Virus record (IMG/VR): IMGVR_UViG_3300009104_000111
Span: 1 to 26,184 of that record
Reading direction: 5' to 3' (one strand)
Origin: a virus
DNA length: 26,184 nucleotides
Part shown: piece after piece, positions 22,711 to 26,184 of the stretch
Layout: every line of letters starts with the position of its first letter
How positions within the stretch are numbered: the stretch's first letter is position 1
Notes under the pieces: generated by a model
Database searches by the model: none
Told to the model about the DNA's origin: nothing
The model's input: the letters and a program-made list of their open reading frames with translations, nothing else
Program-made: the position numbers and the translations under genes

Positions 22711-23388
22711 ATGAAATTAAGTGATCAAACGGTTTCTGTTTTGAAAAATTTTGCTAATATCAATAGTGGAATTTTCTTTGAACAAGGAAAAATAATCAGA
22801 ACAGTTGCACCTACTAAAGCAATTTTGGCAAAAGCTAATATTACAGAAGAAATACCAAGAAATTTTGGTATATATGACATAACAAAAATGCTTGGTTCAT
22901 ATTCTTTATTTGAATATCCAGAAGTTGAATTTGAAGATAAGTACATTGTTATTGAAGATACAAAAAATAAAAGAAAAGTTAAATATTGGGTCTGCGATCC
23001 TGAACTTATCGTAAGACCACCAGAAGGTAAAGAAATTGCACTTCCTTCTGAAGATGTTAACTTTGTTCTTAATTCTGATGCATTGGATTTTACTATTAAA
23101 CAAGCAAGTGTTCTATCACTTCCTGAAATAGGTATTATTGGTAATGGTACTGATATAACTATTTCTGCATTAGATTCACAAACCAATGAAACTTCTTCCG
23201 AACAAATAGTTGGCGAAACTGATAAAAATTTTAAATTCGTTTTCAAATTTGAAAATATTACAAAATTAATGGCTAAAAATTATAGTGTCTCTTTATCAAA
23301 AAAGGGATTATCTAAATTTGTTAGTTCTGATAACGTTATGGAATATTTTGTTGCTATTGAATTAGCAAATTCTATATATGAAGATTAA
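22711..23388 (+). CDS. 45: DNA polymerase sliding clamp gp45
   Basis: The trimeric clamp tethers phage DNA polymerase and also activates late transcription with gp55. The product is 225 residues (T4 gp45 is 228), starting LSDQTVSVLKNFANINSGIF as in the T4 family, with GIYDITKMLGSYSLFEYPEV and a C-terminal SVSLSKKGLSKFVSSDNVM and EYFVAIE segment matching T4 gp45. It follows a perfect sigma70 promoter and a short leader. Gene 44 follows after 21 bases, as in T4, where the order is 45, 44, 62. No gp62 homologue is seen next to gene 44 here. Confidence 0.94.
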   Translation: MKLSDQTVSVLKNFANINSGIFFEQGKIIRTVAPTKAILAKANITEEIPRNFGIYDITKMLGSYSLFEYPEVEFEDKYIVIEDTKNKRKVKYWVCDPELIVRPPEGKEIALPSEDVNFVLNSDALDFTIKQASVLSLPEIGIIGNGTDITISALDSQTNETSSEQIVGETDKNFKFVFKFENITKLMAKNYSVSLSKKGLSKFVSSDNVMEYFVAIELANSIYED

Positions 23389-23409
23389 TGTGTATATTAT
23401 GGATATTAA

Positions 23410-24351
23410 ATGTTTGGAGAATCTTTTTTATGGGTCGAAAAATATAGACCTAAAACAATCGATGAGTGTATACTTCCTGATAGAATAAAGTTAATTTTTC
23501 AACAAATATCATCAGAAGGTCGTATTCCTAATATGATTCTTTCTGGCGGTCCTGGTATGGGTAAAACGACCGTTGCAAAGGCACTTTGTAATGAAGTGGG
23601 ATGTGATTTTCTTATGATAAATGGATCTGAAGAATCTGGTATTGATGTTTTACGTACTAAGATTAGAGGATATGCATCTACTGTTAGTTATGATGGTAAA
23701 AGAAAAGTTGTTATACTCGATGAAGCAGATTATTTAAATCCCCAATCTACCCAGCCCGCCTTAAGGTCTTTCATTGAAGAATTCGAAAAACATTGTTCAT
23801 TTATAATGACATGTAATTTCGTTAATCGGATTATTGAACCTCTTCATTCTAGATGTCAAACAATTGATTTTCGCATAAATAAAGAAGAGAAGTTAAATGT
23901 TGGATCGAATTTCGGAAAAAGACTTTATACTATCCTAGATCAAGAAAAAGTAAATTATGATAAGAAAGTGGTCGCAGAAGTGTTGATGAAACACTTTCCC
24001 GATTATCGCCGAGTATTAAACGAACTCCAAAAATATTCTAAATATGGTAACATAGATTCGGGCATATTGTCTCAGGTCTCTGGTCTAGACTTGTCTGAAC
24101 TCATGAACTATATGAAAGATAAAAAATTTAATGAGGTACGTAAATGGGTTGTTAATAATTTAGACAATGATCCACAAAAAATTTATAGAAAAATATATGA
24201 TGTTGCAGAAAATTATATACAAGCAACCTCGCTACCTCAATTAGTATTAATTTTGGCTGACTCCCAATATAAATCTGCATTTGCCGCAGATCATGAATTA
24301 AATTTAGTAGCATGTCTTGTAGAAATAATGGTAGAATGTCAATTTAATTAA
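23410..24351 (+). CDS. 44: Clamp loader large subunit gp44
   Basis: An AAA+ ATPase that opens and loads the gp45 clamp. The product is 313 residues (T4 gp44 is 319). It begins FLWVEKYRPKTIDECILPD, the classic clamp-loader N-terminus. Walker A is SGGPGMGKTT (about 46-55), Walker B is VVILDEAD (about 100-107), and sensor-1 is IMTCNF, followed by the SRC arginine-finger motif LHSRCQTIDF. The C-terminal collar domain is complete. The small subunit gp62 is expected as partner; it is not found in this window and the following gene is unrelated to it. Confidence 0.95.
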   Translation: MFGESFLWVEKYRPKTIDECILPDRIKLIFQQISSEGRIPNMILSGGPGMGKTTVAKALCNEVGCDFLMINGSEESGIDVLRTKIRGYASTVSYDGKRKVVILDEADYLNPQSTQPALRSFIEEFEKHCSFIMTCNFVNRIIEPLHSRCQTIDFRINKEEKLNVGSNFGKRLYTILDQEKVNYDKKVVAEVLMKHFPDYRRVLNELQKYSKYGNIDSGILSQVSGLDLSELMNYMKDKKFNEVRKWVVNNLDNDPQKIYRKIYDVAENYIQATSLPQLVLILADSQYKSAFAADHELNLVACLVEIMVECQFN

Positions 24352-24359
24352 GAGATAAT

Positions 24360-24920
24360 ATGATGATAAAAAATACATTTATACAAGTTCTTTTGTGTTG
24401 GTTAGTAGTTGTTTTTACAATAATGGGTATGGGTAAAGTAATAAAAGGAGAAGATAATATTACAGATCCTCATCCAAATATAATATTAAAAGAATGGACA
24501 ACACAATTATTATATGATACTACAAATGCTTGTTATCAAGGAACAATAAGATGGATAGTTATGTCTAATCCTAATCTTTATGGTATTCCTCCTGGAATGG
24601 AATCTCAAAGACAAATGTTAGTACATTGTTTTTGTGTTTTAGATAAAATTAGAGCCAAATATAAACCAGAAGAATATCGTAAAAAGGTTTTTACGGAAGA
24701 AATAGGAAATCTTTTTATGGAAAAAGCATTTGAATGTGTAAATGTAGAAAAAACTTTACATTCTTTTTTCATTGTAGAAGACGATGAAATTAAAAGATTA
24801 GAAATACCAGAATTTAATAAAGATTTACCGAAGGAGAATACAGAAGGTTCAAAAGAAGAGTTACCAAACAAACAAAAGGAAGAATCGGAAGGGTCTCCTA
24901 AAACAATTTTTCAAGGATAA
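24360..24920 (+). CDS. Membrane-anchored protein of unknown function
   Basis: A 186-residue protein with an N-terminal membrane segment or uncleaved signal (FIQVLLCWLVVVFTIMGMG, about residues 7-25). The outside domain has DTTNACYQGTIRWIVMSNPN, LYGIPPGMESQRQMLVHCFC and VLDKIRAKY, with several cysteines that could form disulphides. This pattern recurs in marine T4-like phages, where I recall it as a hypothetical membrane protein. The C-terminus (about 145-186) is Glu/Lys/Pro-rich and disordered. It lies eight bases after gene 44 and two bases before the exported protease gene, so the two are likely co-expressed and may act together in the cell envelope. Confidence 0.75.
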   Translation: MMIKNTFIQVLLCWLVVVFTIMGMGKVIKGEDNITDPHPNIILKEWTTQLLYDTTNACYQGTIRWIVMSNPNLYGIPPGMESQRQMLVHCFCVLDKIRAKYKPEEYRKKVFTEEIGNLFMEKAFECVNVEKTLHSFFIVEDDEIKRLEIPEFNKDLPKENTEGSKEELPNKQKEESEGSPKTIFQG

Positions 24921-24922
24921 AA

Positions 24923-26011
24923 ATGAAAAACATCAAGTATTATGGCTTGATATGTTTTTTTATTATTATTTTATTTGTACCAATTAACGTATCAGCTATA
25001 GAAAATAATTTTGGAGAAGTCGTTGAAAGGGCGAAAAAGTCAGTAGTATTGCTGTCTATGAACCCCAATGCTGATCCAGAAACAGATCCAATTGCTTCAG
25101 GACTATGTTCTGGTGTAGTTATAGATGATGTTGGTCATGTTCTTACAAATTTTCATTGTGTTTATAATCAAAATTATATAAAATTATATTATTATGATGA
25201 AAATGATTGGTCAGATTATGATGTAAATGTAATAGGTATGGATCCGCTTGCGGATTTAGCAATACTTCAAGTTTTAGACAAAGAAGAACCAATTCCATAT
25301 CTTGAATTTGCAGAAAATTCAGATAATATAACAATAGGAACCGATGTTTTTGCATTAGGACATCCTATGGGAATGGCATGGAGTTTAACTAAGGGAATTA
25401 TTTCTAGTAATGAAAGATATGCAAGACATCCTTTTATTAAAGCACTTCAAACTGATTCTGCAATTAATAAAGGAAATTCGGGAGGACCTCTTTTAAATAT
25501 GAAAGGGGAAATTGTAGGAATTAATGCATTAATTGTTTCTAGAATTTCTGAAAATGCTGGAATAGGTTTAGCTATTAGAGGAGATATTGCAAAAAAATCT
25601 ACTTTATCTATGTTATCTATAGGAAGAGTCGATAGACCAGCAATTGGCGTTATGATCATGGAATTAGCTAATGAGAAAGCAAGAAAAAAAATATTGAAAG
25701 AATTTCCTAAACTTAAAGAACATTTTCTTCCAAATACTTATGGAATACTTGTAAGGTCTGAAACAAATAATCCTAAAGGAATAAAACAATTTGATACTAT
25801 TATTGCAATAAATGATATAATGACCAATGGTCAAATGCAATTTTCTGATGAAATAAGTAAATATAATGTAGGAGATATTATTACCTTGACTATTATACGA
25901 AAACGAAGATATTTAAAAGTTGATGTTCCATTAAAGGTTTTTCCTGTTGATGCTGATGCAATGTATTCAGCAATACGAAAACCCACATTACCAGTAGTAC
26001 CAGAGAAATAA
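24923..26011 (+). CDS. Exported DegP/HtrA-like serine protease with PDZ domain
   Basis: A 362-residue trypsin-fold protease. The first 25 residues are a signal peptide (KNIKYY, a hydrophobic core, then a likely cut after VSA), so it acts in the periplasm. The catalytic triad is intact: His78 in LTNFHCV, Asp111 in DPLADLAIL, Ser186 in NKGNSGGPLL. A single PDZ-like domain follows from about residue 240 (IGVMIMELAN, then GIKQFDTIIAINDI and VGDIITLTIIRKRR). DegP has two PDZ domains, so this resembles the shorter DegS/HtrA forms. The start follows AAGGA at 24913-24917. It may degrade host envelope proteins or protect the infected cell; the role is inferred. Confidence 0.92.
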   Translation: MKNIKYYGLICFFIIILFVPINVSAIENNFGEVVERAKKSVVLLSMNPNADPETDPIASGLCSGVVIDDVGHVLTNFHCVYNQNYIKLYYYDENDWSDYDVNVIGMDPLADLAILQVLDKEEPIPYLEFAENSDNITIGTDVFALGHPMGMAWSLTKGIISSNERYARHPFIKALQTDSAINKGNSGGPLLNMKGEIVGINALIVSRISENAGIGLAIRGDIAKKSTLSMLSIGRVDRPAIGVMIMELANEKARKKILKEFPKLKEHFLPNTYGILVRSETNNPKGIKQFDTIIAINDIMTNGQMQFSDEISKYNVGDIITLTIIRKRRYLKVDVPLKVFPVDADAMYSAIRKPTLPVVPEK

Positions 26012-26027
26012 CACCAAAATAATTTTT

Positions 26028-26184
26028 ATGGATGGATATAAAGGGCTCTTCCAAGATAAGGAGAGCCATTATATTGAAAATTTTGATTTTAGCAACTTTA
26101 GAGAAAGAAAAGATATATATTCTTTTGCTTTGGGCGAGGGTCCTTTAGATTGGAATAATTTTTCATGGGCATATCATCAAGATA
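26028..26184 (+). CDS. Start of an unrecognised gene, truncated at window end
   Basis: An ATG at 26028 opens a frame of 52 codons that runs off the window. The product starts MDGYKGLFQDKESHYIENFD and has the acidic, aromatic-rich composition of the surrounding phage proteins (SFALGEGPLDWNNFSWAYH). There is no clear ribosome binding site upstream, so an earlier or later start is possible. No family can be recognised from this fragment. Confidence 0.5.
   Translation, partial: MDGYKGLFQDKESHYIENFDFSNFRERKDIYSFALGEGPLDWNNFSWAYHQD

Noticed and set aside
22725-23246. Long antisense ORF within gene 45
   Set aside because: It lies wholly in the gp45 gene, whose family match is clear; no promoter or ribosome binding site on the minus strand.
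26055-26075. GGAGAGCCATTAT shared with the region before gp55 (10750-10762)
   Set aside because: A 13-base exact match is expected by chance in a window of this size, and the second copy is not followed by an ATG.
1-26184. tRNA genes, CRISPR arrays, insertion sequences
   Set aside because: No cloverleaf-like segment, regularly spaced repeats, transposase gene or flanking inverted repeats were seen on either strand by eye.

Overview
The window looks like the virion-assembly and replication core of a T4-like tailed phage (a myovirus with a contractile tail). The DNA is AT-rich, every convincing gene is on the + strand, and genes are packed tightly, often sharing the four bases ATGA between one stop and the next start. 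Recognisable T4 homologues are the prohead protease gp21, scaffold gp22, major capsid gp23, UvsY, UvsW, late sigma factor gp55, Mre11/Rad50-type recombination proteins gp47/gp46, sliding clamp gp45 and clamp loader gp44. The accessory genes (CobS/CobT-like pair, peptide deformylase, several methyltransferases and glycosyltransferases, a DegP-like protease) and the short 446-residue capsid protein suggest a marine relative such as a pelagiphage or cyanophage. The host cannot be fixed from the sequence.

Layout. Positions 1-4793 form the head-assembly block: a 5'-truncated gene, a small beta-rich protein, two very basic small proteins, gp21, a T4-type late promoter (TATAAATA), gp22 and gp23, closed by a strong terminator. 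Positions 4809-9189 hold a methyltransferase, two tandem paralogues of a Rossmann-like family, a probable tail-tube-fold protein, UvsY, a GT-B glycosyltransferase and a second methyltransferase; UvsW follows to 10651. Positions 10698-17353 are one apparent operon behind a sigma70-type promoter: gp55, gp47, a ribbon-helix-helix protein, a tiny ORF, gp46, peptide deformylase, a 41-residue ORF, an asparagine-synthase-like PP-loop enzyme, a cytosine-5 DNA methyltransferase and a small ORF. Positions 17366-21620 hold the CobT-like metalloprotease/VWA gene with a DUF2452-like partner, then a separately promoted CobS-like AAA+ gene with a long structured leader, ending in a terminator. A glycosyltransferase with stacked promoters follows, then gp45, gp44, a membrane-anchored protein, an exported DegP-like protease, and the start of an unrecognised gene.

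Regulation. Four promoters share TTGACA, a 17-18 bp spacer, a TGR extended -10 and a TATAAT-like -10. They precede gp55, cobT-like, cobS-like and gp45, and presumably use host sigma70 for early or middle expression. TATAAATA elements, read in T4 by gp55 with the gp45 clamp, precede gp22 and the glycosyltransferase at 21647. The window therefore encodes both the switch (gp55, gp45) and its targets.

The most unusual element is the 5' leader of the cobS-like gene (about 20223-20376). A perfect 12-bp helix encloses a GC-richer domain with hairpins and short motifs resembling the core of cobalamin riboswitches, and a 9-bp inverted repeat sits inside its promoter. A ligand-sensing RNA controlling a CobS-like chelatase/AAA gene in a phage is the best candidate here for a new system, but the class assignment is inference.
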